NCBI RefSeq assembly: GCF_020880995.1
Contig: NZ_JAJISD010000003.1
Span: 124,001 to 188,000 of the forward strand
Direction of reading: 5' to 3'
Length of the DNA stretch: 64,000 nucleotides
DNA from: Reyranella aquatilis
Lineage (GTDB): Bacteria; Pseudomonadota; Alphaproteobacteria; Reyranellales; Reyranellaceae
Shown: positions 34,309-45,600 of the stretch, piece by piece
Layout of the letters: each line of letters opens with the position of its first letter
Numbering within the stretch: the stretch's first letter is position 1
Notes under the pieces: generated by a model
What the model was told of the DNA's origin: nothing
The model's input: the letters and a program-made list of their open reading frames with translations, nothing else
The model's database searches: none
Made by a program: the position numbers and the translations under genes

Positions 34309-34673
34309 TGCCGAGAATCATGTCGTTCAAAGTCATCCTCGCGACGGTCGCAGCCCTGCTGGGGTCGGTGGCGATCATCTCACCGGCCGCGGCCCAGGGC
34401 GCTCGTCCAGCGTCGCCGGCCGCGCCTGCCACAGCCGGGCAGATCGATATCAACAGCGCCAGCCGCGACGATCTCATGTCGCTCGACGGGATTGGCGAGG
34501 TGCGCGCCGACGCGATCATCCGGGCGCGTCCCTTCAAGGCCAAGACCGAACTGGTCGAGCGGCGGCTCATCCCCGAAGCGGTGTACGAGAAGATCGCCGA
34601 CAAGGTGATGGCGCGTCCGCCGGCCGCGCCCGCGCCGGCGCGCCCCGCGCAACCCGCACCACGGCGGACGTGA
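34308..34673 (+). CDS. Exported ComEA-like helix-hairpin-helix protein
   Basis: Protein of about 121 residues. A signal peptide (to about residue 30, SVAIISPAAAQG) is followed by a helix-hairpin-helix segment: IDINSASRDDLMSLDGIGEVRADAIIRARPFKAKTELVERRLIPEAVYEKI (in pieces), as in ComEA and the PsbU/T2SK-like HhH proteins that bind DNA. A Pro/Ala-rich tail follows. The ATG at 34308 is coupled to the previous stop (TAATG); an in-frame ATG at 34320 is equally possible and keeps the signal peptide. The end overlaps mnmE (GTGA). Confidence 0.8.
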   Translation: MPRIMSFKVILATVAALLGSVAIISPAAAQGARPASPAAPATAGQIDINSASRDDLMSLDGIGEVRADAIIRARPFKAKTELVERRLIPEAVYEKIADKVMARPPAAPAPARPAQPAPRRT

Positions 34674-36010
34674 ACGACGCCACGATCTACGCGCTGGGCA
34701 CGCCGACGCCCACGCGCGCGCATCCCGGTGCGCTCGCGGTCATCCGGATGAGCGGACCGCGCGCCGGCGACGCACTGGAACGGCTCACGCGCAAGCCCCT
34801 GCCGACGCCGCGCCGCATGGCATTGCGCACCCTGCTCGATCCCTCGACCGGCGAGGCTTTCGACAAGGGCCTGGTCGTGTGGTTCGCCGAACCGAACACC
34901 GAGACCGGCGAGCCGATGGTCGAACTACATCTGCATGGCGGCCGTGCGGTGGTCGGGGCCGCGCTTGACGCCATCGCCCATCTCGGCTTCTGCCGGCTCG
35001 CGGAGCCCGGCGAGTTCACACGCCGCGCCTTTGAGAATGGCAAGCTCGACCTGACCGAGGCCGAGGGGATCGCCGACCTGGTGGCGGCGGAGACGGCGGC
35101 GCAGCGGCGGCAGGCGCTGCAGCAGATGGATGGCGCGCTGCACCGTCTTTACGAGGACTGGCGGTCCCGCGGCCTGCGCGCGCTGGCGCACCTCGAAGCC
35201 GCCATCGATTTTCCCGACGAGGATTTGCCCGAGGGCCTGGCGGGCGAAGTGCGGGTCGCCATCGCCGCCCTGCAGGCCGAGATTGCGAGCCACTTGGCGG
35301 ACCGGCGCGGCGAGCGCCTGCGCGACGGCCTGTCGATCGCGATCATCGGCCCGCCCAATGCCGGCAAATCCTCGCTGCTCAATCTCCTCGCGCGACGCGA
35401 GGCGGCGATCGTGTCGGAAACGGCCGGCACCACGCGCGACGTGATCGAGGTGCATCTCGATCTCGGCGGCTGGCCGGTCGTGCTGGCCGACACAGCGGGG
35501 CTGCGCGAATCGACCGACGCCATCGAGCAGGAGGGCGTGCGCCGCGCCCGCGCCCGCGCCGCCGCCGCCGACCTGCGGGTGCTGGTGCTCGATGCGTCCG
35601 GCGACTGGCGTGGCCAAATGCGCGCCATCGTCGGCGCCACCGAACGCTGGAATCCGGCGCTCGACATCGTCGTGGTGAACAAGACCGACCTCGCCGCCGT
35701 CACCGACGACGGTGTCGTCGCCCTGTCGACGACCGGCGGCGTGGGCCTGGCCGACTTGCTGAACCGGCTGGAACGGTCGGCCGAGGCCTCGATGCAGGAC
35801 GGCGCCGGCGCGCCGCTCACCCGCACCCGCCATCGCGAGGCGCTGGTCGAATGCCGGGCGTCCCTGGAACGCGCGCTGTCCGCGCCCGAAGTCGCCCTAG
35901 CGGCCGAGGATGTCCGGTTGGCCATGCGCGCGATCGGCCGGATCACCGGCACCGTCCGGATCGACGAGTTGCTCGACGTGATCTTCCGGGACTTCTGTAT
36001 CGGCAAGTAA
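34670..36010 (+). CDS. mnmE: tRNA uridine-5-carboxymethylaminomethyl(34) synthesis GTPase MnmE
   Basis: Protein of 446 residues that with MnmG makes the (c)mnm5 modification of wobble U34 in tRNAs. An N-terminal formyl-THF-binding domain (ATPTPT-like start and IRMSGPRAGDALERL) is followed by a helical domain containing the G domain with GPPNAGKSSLLN (about 227), and the C-terminal FCIGK whose cysteine is needed for the modification. The GTG start overlaps the ComEA-like stop by 4 bp. mnmG lies 10 kb away, separated by the katE-ligD-ku and B12 genes, whereas in many relatives the two are adjacent. Confidence 0.97.
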   Translation: MNDATIYALGTPTPTRAHPGALAVIRMSGPRAGDALERLTRKPLPTPRRMALRTLLDPSTGEAFDKGLVVWFAEPNTETGEPMVELHLHGGRAVVGAALDAIAHLGFCRLAEPGEFTRRAFENGKLDLTEAEGIADLVAAETAAQRRQALQQMDGALHRLYEDWRSRGLRALAHLEAAIDFPDEDLPEGLAGEVRVAIAALQAEIASHLADRRGERLRDGLSIAIIGPPNAGKSSLLNLLARREAAIVSETAGTTRDVIEVHLDLGGWPVVLADTAGLRESTDAIEQEGVRRARARAAAADLRVLVLDASGDWRGQMRAIVGATERWNPALDIVVVNKTDLAAVTDDGVVALSTTGGVGLADLLNRLERSAEASMQDGAGAPLTRTRHREALVECRASLERALSAPEVALAAEDVRLAMRAIGRITGTVRIDELLDVIFRDFCIGK

Positions 36011-36045
36011 GCCCGCACGGTCTCACCCCTCGCTTCACGAGCCTT

Positions 36046-36070
36046 GCAACGAACTGGGCGCGGCCACGTT
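36046..36070 (+). promoter_or_regulatory. Candidate EcfG-type (general stress response) promoter of katE-ligD-ku
   Basis: GCAAC (36046-36050), a 16-base spacer and CGTT (36067-36070), one mismatch from the alphaproteobacterial consensus GGAAC-N16/17-CGTT. It ends 32 bases before the katE ATG. Catalase and Ku/LigD genes are known members of such regulons, for example RpoE2 in Sinorhizobium. Confidence 0.5.
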
Positions 36071-36102
36071 CAGGTCGCGGCCGGAATCGCGAAAAAGTGA
36101 GG

Positions 36103-38208
<2,106 letters not shown>

Positions 38209-38211
38209 TCC

Positions 38212-40866
38212 ATGCGGAAGGACAGCCTTGCCTCCTATCGCGCCAAGCGCGATTTCACCCGGACGGAGGAGCCGTCGGGCAAGGCGTCCGTCCCCAAATC
38301 GAAGCAGCTGCGTTTCGTCATCCAGCGGCATGACGCAACGCGGCTGCATTACGATTTCCGTCTCGAGCTCGATGGCACCTTCAAATCATGGGCGGTGACC
38401 AAGGGTCCGTCGCTCGACCCCACGGTCAAGCGGCTGGCCGTCGAGGTCGAGGACCATCCGCTCGACTATGGCGATTTCGAAGGCACGATTCCCGAGGGCC
38501 AGTATGGCGGCGGCACCGTCCAGCTCTGGGATCGTGGCTACTGGACTCCCGAAGGCGACCCGCATGAGGGGCTGAAGCGTGGCGACCTCAAGTTTACCCT
38601 GGCCGGCGAACGGCTCGAGGGAAGCTGGGTCCTCGTACGCATGAAGTGGGACCGCAAGGGTGGAAACAAGGGCGCCAAGGCGGGCGGTCGCACGAACTGG
38701 CTGCTCATCAAGCATCGTGATCGGGCGGCTTACGAAGGCGACGGCGACAGGCTTCTGAAGGATCCCAAGTCGATCGCATCGGGCCGCACACTAAAGGAGA
38801 TAGCGCTCGGCACGGGCAAGGCGCCCAAGCCTTTCATGTCGGGCAAGAGGCGCGGCGCGGGTGCGGTGTGGCAGAGCGACGAGAAGGATGGCGGCGACAC
38901 GGCGTCGGCGCCGCGGCGCAAGGCCAAGGCGAAGAAGATCGCGGCGATGCCTCGGTTCGTCGAACCGCAGCTCGCCAAGTTGGTCGAGCGCGCGCCCGGT
39001 GGCGCCGGCTGGGCGCATGAGGTGAAGTTCGACGGCTATCGGCTACAGCTTCGCGTCGAGAAGGGCGAGGCCACGCTGCGCACCCGCAAGGGCCTCGACT
39101 GGACGCGGAAATTCGAGGCGATCGCCAAGCAGGCGGTGACGTTGCCGGACTGCATCCTCGATGGCGAGGCGGTGGCGCTGGACAGCCATGGCGCGCCGGA
39201 CTTCGCGGCGCTGCAGGCCGCGCTTTCCGACGACAAGTCCGAGGATCTGATCTTCTTCGCCTTCGACCTGCTGTTCCTCGAAGGCGAAGACTTGCGACCC
39301 CTGCCGCTGTCGGAACGCAAGGCCCGCCTCAAGTCCTTACTCGACGGGATGAAAGGCAGGCATCCGGGACTGCGCTACGTCGATCATTTCGAGACCGGCG
39401 GCGATGCGGTGCTGCAATCGGCCTGCCGCATGCATCTCGAGGGCATCGTCTCCAAGGAGCTGGATGCGCCCTACAAGTCGGGCCGCGGCAATAGCTGGAC
39501 CAAGGCCAAGTGCCGCGCCGGGCACGAGGTGGTGATCGGCGGCTGGACCAGCGAGGGCCGCCGGCTACGTTCGCTGCTGGCGGGCGTCCATCGTGGCGAG
39601 GGCAAGCAGCGCAAGCTGGTCTATGTCGGCCGGGTCGGCACCGGCTTCGGCGAGAGCGTGATGCGCTCGCTGGTGCCGAAGCTGCGCGCGGTGGAGAGCA
39701 AGACCAGCCCCTTCGCCGCAGGCGCCAGTCCGCCGAAGGAAGCCAACATGCATTGGGCCCGGCCCGATCTGGTGGCCGAGATCGAGTTCGCCGGCTGGAC
39801 CGGCGCCGGCAACGTGCGCCAGGCGGCCTTCAAGGGGCTGCGCGTCGACAAGCCGGCCGAGGAGGTCGAGGCGGAAGTCGCCGCGAAGCCGGCGAAGACA
39901 AAGATGGCCAGGCCTGCGCCGCGCCAGGTGGCCGGACGCCGGAAAGGCACGGCCACGCCGTCGGATCGGGCCATCGTAATGGGTGTGTCGATCTCCCATC
40001 CCGATAAGCCGCTCTGGCCCGACGAGAAGCCGCCCGTCACCAAGCTCGAGCTGGCGAAATACTACGAGGCGATCGGCGACTGGATGATCGATCATATTGC
40101 CGGCCGCCCCTGCTCCATCGTGCGGACGCCCGACGGGATCGACGGCAAGCAGAAATTCTTCCAGCGCCACGCCATGCCGGGCTCTTCGCACCTCCTGTCC
40201 GAAGTGAAAGTGAGCGGAGACAGGAAGCCATATCTCCAGATCGATCGGGTGGAGGGTCTCGCGGCGGTGGCGCAGATGGGCGCCACGGAACTGCATCCGT
40301 GGAACTGCCAGCCGGGCCAGCCGGAGCGGCCGGGCCGTCTGGTGTTCGATCTCGATCCGGCGCCCGACGTGAAGTTCACTTCCGTGATCGCGGGCGCCCG
40401 CGAGGTCGCCGCGCGCCTGCGGAAGCTCGGCCTGGTGCCCTTCTGCAAGACGACGGGAGGCAAGGGGCTGCATGTCGTGGTGCCGCTTAAGGACGATGTG
40501 AAGTCGCCGGACTGGGACACGGCCAAGACTTTCGCGCGCGAGATCTGCCGGCGGGTCGCCGAGGACGAGCCCGGACTTTATGTTATCAAAATGTCGAAGG
40601 CCGAGCGGACGGGCCGGATCTTCCTCGACTATCTCCGCAACGACCGGACCGCCACCGCGGTCGCACCCCTGTCCTCGCGCGCGCGCCCGGGCGCGCCGGT
40701 ATCGATGCCCATCGAGTGGACGCAGGTGAAGGCCGGTCTCGATCCGATGAAGTACACCGTGCGCACTGCGCCGGCGCTGCTGAGGAAAAGCAAGCCGTGG
40801 AAGGACTATGCGACATCGGCGAAGCCCCTGCGCGCCGCCATCGAGAAGCTCGTGAAGTCGGAGTAA
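38212..40866 (+). CDS. ligD: ATP-dependent DNA ligase D (NHEJ)
   Basis: Protein of 884 residues with all three LigD modules in the order phosphoesterase-ligase-polymerase. The 3'-phosphoesterase spans about 35-180 ([30 protein letters not shown]). The ATP ligase spans about 245-530, with nucleotidylated K272 in EVKFDGYR and C-terminal OB domain. The primase-polymerase starts near 585 ([10 protein letters not shown]) with the metal-binding LVFDLDP. It processes and seals double-strand breaks together with Ku. It is encoded between katE and ku, which argues for a stress or stationary-phase repair operon. Confidence 0.97.
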   Translation: MRKDSLASYRAKRDFTRTEEPSGKASVPKSKQLRFVIQRHDATRLHYDFRLELDGTFKSWAVTKGPSLDPTVKRLAVEVEDHPLDYGDFEGTIPEGQYGGGTVQLWDRGYWTPEGDPHEGLKRGDLKFTLAGERLEGSWVLVRMKWDRKGGNKGAKAGGRTNWLLIKHRDRAAYEGDGDRLLKDPKSIASGRTLKEIALGTGKAPKPFMSGKRRGAGAVWQSDEKDGGDTASAPRRKAKAKKIAAMPRFVEPQLAKLVERAPGGAGWAHEVKFDGYRLQLRVEKGEATLRTRKGLDWTRKFEAIAKQAVTLPDCILDGEAVALDSHGAPDFAALQAALSDDKSEDLIFFAFDLLFLEGEDLRPLPLSERKARLKSLLDGMKGRHPGLRYVDHFETGGDAVLQSACRMHLEGIVSKELDAPYKSGRGNSWTKAKCRAGHEVVIGGWTSEGRRLRSLLAGVHRGEGKQRKLVYVGRVGTGFGESVMRSLVPKLRAVESKTSPFAAGASPPKEANMHWARPDLVAEIEFAGWTGAGNVRQAAFKGLRVDKPAEEVEAEVAAKPAKTKMARPAPRQVAGRRKGTATPSDRAIVMGVSISHPDKPLWPDEKPPVTKLELAKYYEAIGDWMIDHIAGRPCSIVRTPDGIDGKQKFFQRHAMPGSSHLLSEVKVSGDRKPYLQIDRVEGLAAVAQMGATELHPWNCQPGQPERPGRLVFDLDPAPDVKFTSVIAGAREVAARLRKLGLVPFCKTTGGKGLHVVVPLKDDVKSPDWDTAKTFAREICRRVAEDEPGLYVIKMSKAERTGRIFLDYLRNDRTATAVAPLSSRARPGAPVSMPIEWTQVKAGLDPMKYTVRTAPALLRKSKPWKDYATSAKPLRAAIEKLVKSE

Positions 40867-40870
40867 AGAC

Positions 40871-41782
40871 ATGGCCAAGCAGAAAGCGATGCGACCGACC
40901 TGGGAGGGCCATTTGCGCCTCTCGCTCGTCACCTGCCCCGTCGCGCTCTACACCGCGACAGAGCACAGCGCCGACATCCATTTCAATCTCATCAACCCGA
41001 AGACCAACAACCGCATCCGTATGCAGACGGTCGATGCGGGCACCGGCGATCCCGTCGATCGCGCCGACCTGGTGAAGGGCTTTGCGGTCTCGAAGAACAA
41101 GTATGTGCTGCTGGACAAGGACGAGCTCGACGCGGTGCGCCTGGAATCGACGCGCATTCTCGACATCGAGGAATTCGTCGACGCGTCCGAGATCGATCGC
41201 ATCTACTGGGGCGAGCCTTATTATCTCGCACCTTCGGGGAAGACCGGCATCGAAGCCTATTCTGTGATCCGCGCCGCCATGGCGAAGCAGGAGAAGGTGG
41301 CGCTTGGCCGCGTCGTCATGCACCAGCGCGAGCGCATCTGCGCGCTGGAGCCGCGCGACAAGGGCATCCTGCTCACGACCTTGCGCAGCCACGACGAGAT
41401 TCGCGCGACATCGCAGGTGTTCGACCGCAGCCTGCCCAAGCCCGACGGCCGCATGCTGCAGATCGCGGAGAAGATCATCGAGCAGCAGGATGCCAAGTTC
41501 GATCCGTCGCGCTTCACGGATCGCTACGAAGACGCGTTGCGCGAGTTGATCGCGAAGAAGAAGAAGGGCCAGCCCGTCGTCTCCGAGGCGCCGGAGCAGG
41601 ACGAGGAGAAGGTGGTCGATCTCATGGAGGCCTTGAAGAAGAGCCTCAAGGGCGGTGGCGGTCCCTCGCGGGACAAGGCCGATCGCTTTCTCGAGGCGCA
41701 CGGTCGACAGAAGGCGAAGCCGGCCGCAAAGGCCAAGACGCGGGCGCGCAAGAAGACAACATCGCGCAAGCGCGCGGCTTAG
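40871..41782 (+). CDS. ku: Non-homologous end-joining protein Ku
   Basis: Protein of 303 residues, the bacterial Ku homodimer that binds DNA ends and recruits LigD. The core beta-barrel starts at WEGHLRLSLVTCPVALYTATE; further marks are NPKTNNRIRMQTVDAGTGDPV, YYLAPSGKTGIEAY and LGRVVMHQRERICAL. The C-terminus is Lys/Arg-rich (KTRARKKTTSRKRAA), as in other rhizobial-type Ku proteins, and should aid DNA binding. It begins 4 bp after ligD. A perfect 9-bp hairpin follows the stop. Confidence 0.97.
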   Translation: MAKQKAMRPTWEGHLRLSLVTCPVALYTATEHSADIHFNLINPKTNNRIRMQTVDAGTGDPVDRADLVKGFAVSKNKYVLLDKDELDAVRLESTRILDIEEFVDASEIDRIYWGEPYYLAPSGKTGIEAYSVIRAAMAKQEKVALGRVVMHQRERICALEPRDKGILLTTLRSHDEIRATSQVFDRSLPKPDGRMLQIAEKIIEQQDAKFDPSRFTDRYEDALRELIAKKKKGQPVVSEAPEQDEEKVVDLMEALKKSLKGGGGPSRDKADRFLEAHGRQKAKPAAKAKTRARKKTTSRKRAA

Positions 41783-41790
41783 AGTTGTTG

Positions 41791-41815
41791 GAGCGCGCCC
41801 TCCAGTGGCGCGCTC
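41791..41815. terminator. Hairpin between ku and btuD (bidirectional terminator)
   Basis: Perfect 9-bp stem GAGCGCGCC/GGCGCGCTC with a 7-base loop, 8 bp behind the ku stop and 5 bp from the convergent btuD stop. There is no long T tract, so it may be Rho-assisted or simply an mRNA 3' end stabiliser. Confidence 0.55.
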
Positions 41816-41820
41816 GATCG

Positions 41821-42600
41821 CTACTGTCGCCGCTCCCAGGCGACGGGCTGCATGACGCCGTCGACCAGGACATGGTGGAAGCCGACGCCGTAGGCGGCAT
41901 CGATGACATCTGCCGCAAGGGCGGCGGCAGGCGGGCCGTCGGCGGCAACGACTCTATTGGCGAGGACGATCACACGATCGGCGAAGCGAGCCGCCAGGCC
42001 GAGATCGTGCAGCACCACGATCACGCAGGCGCCGCGGGCGGCTTCGGCCCGCAGGATTTCCATTGCCTGCAAGGCGAAGGCCGGGTCGAGACTGGCGACC
42101 GGCTCGTCGGCCAGCAGCACGGGCGCTTCGGTCGCCAGGGCGCGGGCCATCATGATGCGGGCCCGTTCACCCTGGGAAAGCGTATCGATCGAGCGATGCG
42201 CCAGGGCGCTGCCATCGACCCGGTGCAGCGCGCGCTCGACGGCCTGCGTGTCGGCGGCCCGGGCGGGTCGGCTGAGATCGGCGCCATGCGGCAGCCGGCC
42301 GAGCGCCACCACGTCGTGCGCCCGCAGCGGCCAGTAGGCCGATGCGGCTTGCGCGAGAAACGAGATTCGGCGGCCGCGCGCACCCGGATCGATCCCCGCC
42401 AGCGGCGCGCCCTCCAGTTCGACCCGGCCCATGGCGGGCTGGTCCAGTCCCGCAAGATGGCGCAGCAGGGTCGTCTTGCCCGCCCCGTTCGGGCCGACGA
42501 TCGCGGTGACCTCGCCGCATGCGAAGGCGAGATCCAGGCCCGAGAGGATTTCCTGCTCTCCCCGCCGGCTGACCAGGCCGCGGACTTCGATCGCGCTCAT
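41821..42600 (-). CDS. btuD: ABC transporter ATP-binding protein, cobalamin (BtuD-like)
   Basis: Protein of 259 residues. Walker A is VGPNGAGKTTLLRHL (about 35-49), the signature is LSQGERARIMMARAL, Walker B is VLLADEPVASLDP, and the switch His is in VIVVLHDLGLAARFAD. It drives the FecCD/BtuC-type permease encoded just upstream (ATGA overlap). The cobalamin riboswitch ahead of the operon supports vitamin B12 rather than haem or siderophore import. A much longer frame continues upstream of the ATG but runs antisense-like through the permease gene and is not coding. Confidence 0.92.
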   Translation of the reverse strand: MSAIEVRGLVSRRGEQEILSGLDLAFACGEVTAIVGPNGAGKTTLLRHLAGLDQPAMGRVELEGAPLAGIDPGARGRRISFLAQAASAYWPLRAHDVVALGRLPHGADLSRPARAADTQAVERALHRVDGSALAHRSIDTLSQGERARIMMARALATEAPVLLADEPVASLDPAFALQAMEILRAEAARGACVIVVLHDLGLAARFADRVIVLANRVVAADGPPAAALAADVIDAAYGVGFHHVLVDGVMQPVAWERRQ

Positions 42601-43553
42601 GCGGCAAGCCAGGCGGCGCGGGCCCTGCGGACGGCGCGCACCAGGAACGGCGCGCCGACCAGCGAGGTGACGACACCAAGCTGGAGTTCGTAGGCCGTCG
42701 GCAGGAGGCGCACCGCGATGTCGGCCACCAGGACCAGGGCGGCGCCGACCAGCATCGAGGGCACGAGCGTCGCGCCGGGCCGGAAATCGACCCGTGCGCG
42801 CACGAGGTGCGGTGCGATCAGGCCGACGAAGCCGATTACGCCGGCGACCGAGGTGGCGGCGCCGACCATGAGCCCGACGCCGAGTGTGAGCCTCAGCCCG
42901 AGCGAGCGTGTGTCGACGCCCAGGCTGCGCGCGGTGTCCTCGCCCAGCGACAGCGCATCGAGCCAGCGACCCGCGCCCAGCACGATCGCCGCCCCGGCGA
43001 TCATGAACGGCGCAGCGATGGCGAGGTAGCGCAGGTCTCGGTCGACGATCGAGCCGGCCAGCCAGAGCGAGATCTCCTGATAGGCGAAGGGGTTGGGCGA
43101 CAGGGCCAGCACCAGCGAGATCAGGGCGGCGGCGATGGCGTTGATGGCGACGCCCATCAGCAGCAGCGACACCGTGCCGGTGCCCGACCGGACCGCGCTC
43201 ATCAGCAGGGCGACCGCGATGCCGGCGCCCGCGATCCCGGCCAGCGGCAAGGCCAGCGCAAAGGCGGCGGCCAGGCCGCTGTAGAAGGCGCAGACTGCCG
43301 CGAAGCCGGCGCAGGCGGAGACACCGATCACGCCGGGCTCGGCCAGCGGGTTGCGCAGCCAGCCCTGCAGCACCGCGCCGCTGAGGCCGAGTGCGCCGCC
43401 GATCAGCAGGCCGAGGGTGGCGCGCGGCACGCGCAGTTCCCAGACGATCGCCCAGCCGACCTCGTTTCCCAGCCGCCAGGGCCACCAGGCCGGGCCGACG
43501 GCGAGCGACAGCAGATAGAGCCCGGTCACCAGCAGGATCAGCCACCGGTTCAC
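42597..43553 (-). CDS. btuC: Cobalamin ABC transporter permease (FecCD/BtuC family)
   Basis: Protein of 318 residues with about ten membrane helices. The marks are RVPRATLGLLIGGALGLSGAVLQGWLRNPLAEPGVIGVSACAG (in pieces), the coupling-helix region VAGVIGFVGLIAPHLVRARV, and LPTAYELQLGVVTSLVGAPFL. The GTG start overlaps the stop of the binding-protein gene by 4 bp (GTGA), and its own stop overlaps btuD. B12 specificity is inferred from the riboswitch; the protein family alone also fits haem and siderophores. Confidence 0.9.
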   Translation of the reverse strand: MNRWLILLVTGLYLLSLAVGPAWWPWRLGNEVGWAIVWELRVPRATLGLLIGGALGLSGAVLQGWLRNPLAEPGVIGVSACAGFAAVCAFYSGLAAAFALALPLAGIAGAGIAVALLMSAVRSGTGTVSLLLMGVAINAIAAALISLVLALSPNPFAYQEISLWLAGSIVDRDLRYLAIAAPFMIAGAAIVLGAGRWLDALSLGEDTARSLGVDTRSLGLRLTLGVGLMVGAATSVAGVIGFVGLIAPHLVRARVDFRPGATLVPSMLVGAALVLVADIAVRLLPTAYELQLGVVTSLVGAPFLVRAVRRARAAWLAA

Positions 43554-44374
43554 GGTCGCGCCTCCGCCAGAAGACGGATCGCGTCGAAATTCTCGGGTCC
43601 GGCGCAGAGAGTGAGCTTCTTCGGCAGGGACAACAGCCGGCTCTGCCCGGCCAGCGCCGCCAGGGCGTGATGGTCGACGAATTCGGTGGCGCGCGCCGGG
43701 CTGGCGTTGGCCGCGCCGTCGAGGACGAGCAGGCCAGGCTGGTTGGCCAGTACCTGTTCCAGGGACAGTCGGCCATAGGCCGGCACCCCGAGTTCGGCCG
43801 CGAGGTTGCGGAAGCCCGCGAGACGAAGAATTTCGTCCATCAGGCTGCCCTTGCCGGCCGTGCCGCGATTGGCATCCAGCACGATCGCGGTTCCGACCGG
43901 GGCGCCGGCCCAGGCAAGCAGGCGCTTCTGCTGGCGCATGTCGGCGATCAGTACCTGTCCGATTTCCGCGCGGCCCAGCGCGACGGCGATGCGGTCCACG
44001 ATCGTCTCGGCGTCGTCGATCGAGGCGCCCCACGGCACTTCGAGGATGCGGATGCCGGCGCCGCGCAGCAGGCGCTTCGGCGTGGCGTGCGAATCGCGGT
44101 CGAAGATCACCAGATCCGGCCGCAGGGCGAGGATCGATTCGACGGTCGCCCGCACGGTGGGGATGAAAGCCGCGCGATCCGCCAGCACCGAGATGCGGGG
44201 ATCGCGCGCGAGATAGCTCACACCGACGAGCTGACCGGGCGCGGCGAGACGCATCGCGATCTGGTCGAGGCAGAGATTGACCGTCACGACGCGTTGTGGC
44301 GCCTGTGCGGCGGCGTTGCCGGTGGCGAGCAGCCCGGCACAAAGTACACAGATCAGTGTACGGACGACGCTCAT
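43550..44374 (-). CDS. btuF: Cobalamin ABC transporter substrate-binding protein (BtuF-like)
   Basis: Protein of 274 residues with a signal peptide (about 1-23, LICVLCAGLLATGNAAAQ) and the class III binding-protein fold: PQRVVTVNLCLDQIAMRLAAPGQLVGVSYLARD, ALRPDLVIFDRDSH, and a long linking helix. It delivers the corrinoid to the BtuCD complex. The ATG at 44374 overlaps the carbon-nitrogen hydrolase stop by 4 bp. Together the four genes form one tightly coupled operon under the riboswitch. Confidence 0.88.
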   Translation of the reverse strand: MSVVRTLICVLCAGLLATGNAAAQAPQRVVTVNLCLDQIAMRLAAPGQLVGVSYLARDPRISVLADRAAFIPTVRATVESILALRPDLVIFDRDSHATPKRLLRGAGIRILEVPWGASIDDAETIVDRIAVALGRAEIGQVLIADMRQQKRLLAWAGAPVGTAIVLDANRGTAGKGSLMDEILRLAGFRNLAAELGVPAYGRLSLEQVLANQPGLLVLDGAANASPARATEFVDHHALAALAGQSRLLSLPKKLTLCAGPENFDAIRLLAEARP

Positions 44375-45219
44375 GCGCGAGGGACCGTCTCGACGCGCCA
44401 GTTGGCCAGCCGGCGCGCGTCCGGCGCCCAGTCGACCAGGGCGAGCCCCGGCTGGGGGAAAGCGTGCGAAAAGGCGATCGCACCGCTTACCGCGGCGACC
44501 GAACAGGCGGCATCGAAGTCCAGCGCGTCGCATCCCGTGCGGTTGCAGACGAGGACAGGCCGGCCCGTGGTCGAGGAGGCGCGCTCCCATTCGCCGCTCG
44601 GACCGTGGAGGCCGGGCGCCCAGGCGGCCGACGAAAGGAGAAGGTCGATGCCTTGCGCGGCGGTCTCGTCGACCAGCCGTGGCGAATACATGTCGGCGCA
44701 GACGAAGAACCCGACGCGGCCGATGCCGTCGACGGCGATCACCGTCGGTCGATCGCCCGGCGTCGACCAGGATTCCGACCCAACGCGCAATGCGTTGATC
44801 TTGCGATGCCGGCCTGTCAGGCGGCCGTCGGGCGCGAACACGATCATGCTGTTGAACAGCGCATCGGACGTCGCCTCTGGCGTCCCCAGCACCAGCGTGG
44901 CGCCGATGTCGCGCGCCAGTGCGCCGGCCCAGGCGAACAGGTCGGCCTGGCCTTCGGCGATCCAGCCGGTCCCGATGAGGTCGCGAAAGCCGTAGCCGCT
45001 GACGGCCAGCTCCGGCGTGACGACGAGACGTGCGTCGCGGGCGGCGGCCTGACGGGCGCCCTGCTCGATGGAATGGCGGTTGGCCGCGATCTCGCCGGGT
45101 CGCGGCGCCAGATGGAGGAGCGCGATCGTGCGGGTCGAGGCGGCGATGGCGTCGGTCACGGCGGACAAGGCTACGCCACCGGCCAGGACTTGCAGCAAGT
45201 TTCGACGGATCGGCGTCAT
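44371..45219 (-). CDS. Exported carbon-nitrogen hydrolase (nitrilase superfamily) in B12 operon
   Basis: Protein of 282 residues. A Tat-like signal (IRRNLLQVLAGGVALSAV ... AIAAS, about 1-28) is followed by a nitrilase-fold domain with the full triad: Glu70 in VTPELAVSGYG, Lys140 in GRHRKINAL and Cys174 in VGFFVCADMY. Members hydrolyse amides or nitriles. It is the first gene after the cobalamin riboswitch and is coupled to the BtuF-like gene, so a corrinoid-related amide is the natural guess for its substrate. That function is inference. The ATG at 45219 has GGGGGAG upstream; a longer N-terminus is rejected. Confidence 0.88.
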   Translation of the reverse strand: MTPIRRNLLQVLAGGVALSAVTDAIAASTRTIALLHLAPRPGEIAANRHSIEQGARQAAARDARLVVTPELAVSGYGFRDLIGTGWIAEGQADLFAWAGALARDIGATLVLGTPEATSDALFNSMIVFAPDGRLTGRHRKINALRVGSESWSTPGDRPTVIAVDGIGRVGFFVCADMYSPRLVDETAAQGIDLLLSSAAWAPGLHGPSGEWERASSTTGRPVLVCNRTGCDALDFDAACSVAAVSGAIAFSHAFPQPGLALVDWAPDARRLANWRVETVPRA

Positions 45220-45309
45220 CGACGGATCTCCCCCACGGCTCGCACTCGGCGCGTCACCGCTCGGTTGACCGTCCCGCTGGATCATCCCGTCCATCGGAAG
45301 AGCGACGCT

Positions 45310-45470
45310 ATCGCCGGCAGGTCTTCTGGCTCGCGGGTCAAAGCTCCTGCCCGTCTTCCCGGACTTGCGTCCAGTGACATGTGGGCTCTCGCTCGCCGCT
45401 CACAGCTGCGGGTACAGCTGCCGATTGGCCTCCGGGGAGGCGGCACGGCATTCCCTGTTCGCCTCCGGTT
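45310..45470 (-). promoter_or_regulatory. Cobalamin (AdoCbl) riboswitch
   Basis: Read on the minus strand, the order of conserved blocks is right: GAACAGGGAATGCCGTG, then GCTGTACCCGCAGCTGTGAG, the B12-box-type CCACATGTCACTGG, GGGAAGACGGG and finally GAGCCAGAAGACCTGCC (45313-45329). It ends about 90 bases before the exported hydrolase start and should repress the hydrolase-btuFCD operon when cobalamin is plentiful. The remaining 45471-45600 holds no gene and must contain the promoters of both divergent units. Confidence 0.92.
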
Positions 45471-45600
45471 AGGGAGGACCGTCGATCCCAACCCCGTAAG
45501 GCAAGCGCCTTCCGACCGTCAAGGCGGGACGCCGATCGACTTGAGCGCGCCGGAGCCGATTTCCAGCGGTCGGCGCCGGCGCGTGCGATAGACTGGCGGC

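Noticed and set aside
35851-36102. Extension of the catalase frame back into mnmE
   Set aside because: The extra 84 codons overlap the mnmE reading frame and have no catalase similarity; the ATG at 36103 with GTGAGG upstream fits.
42601-43776. N-terminal extension of the BtuD frame through the permease gene
   Set aside because: The extension is out-of-frame translation of btuC with Arg-rich nonsense sequence; the ABC ATPase begins at its own ATG coupled to the btuC stop.
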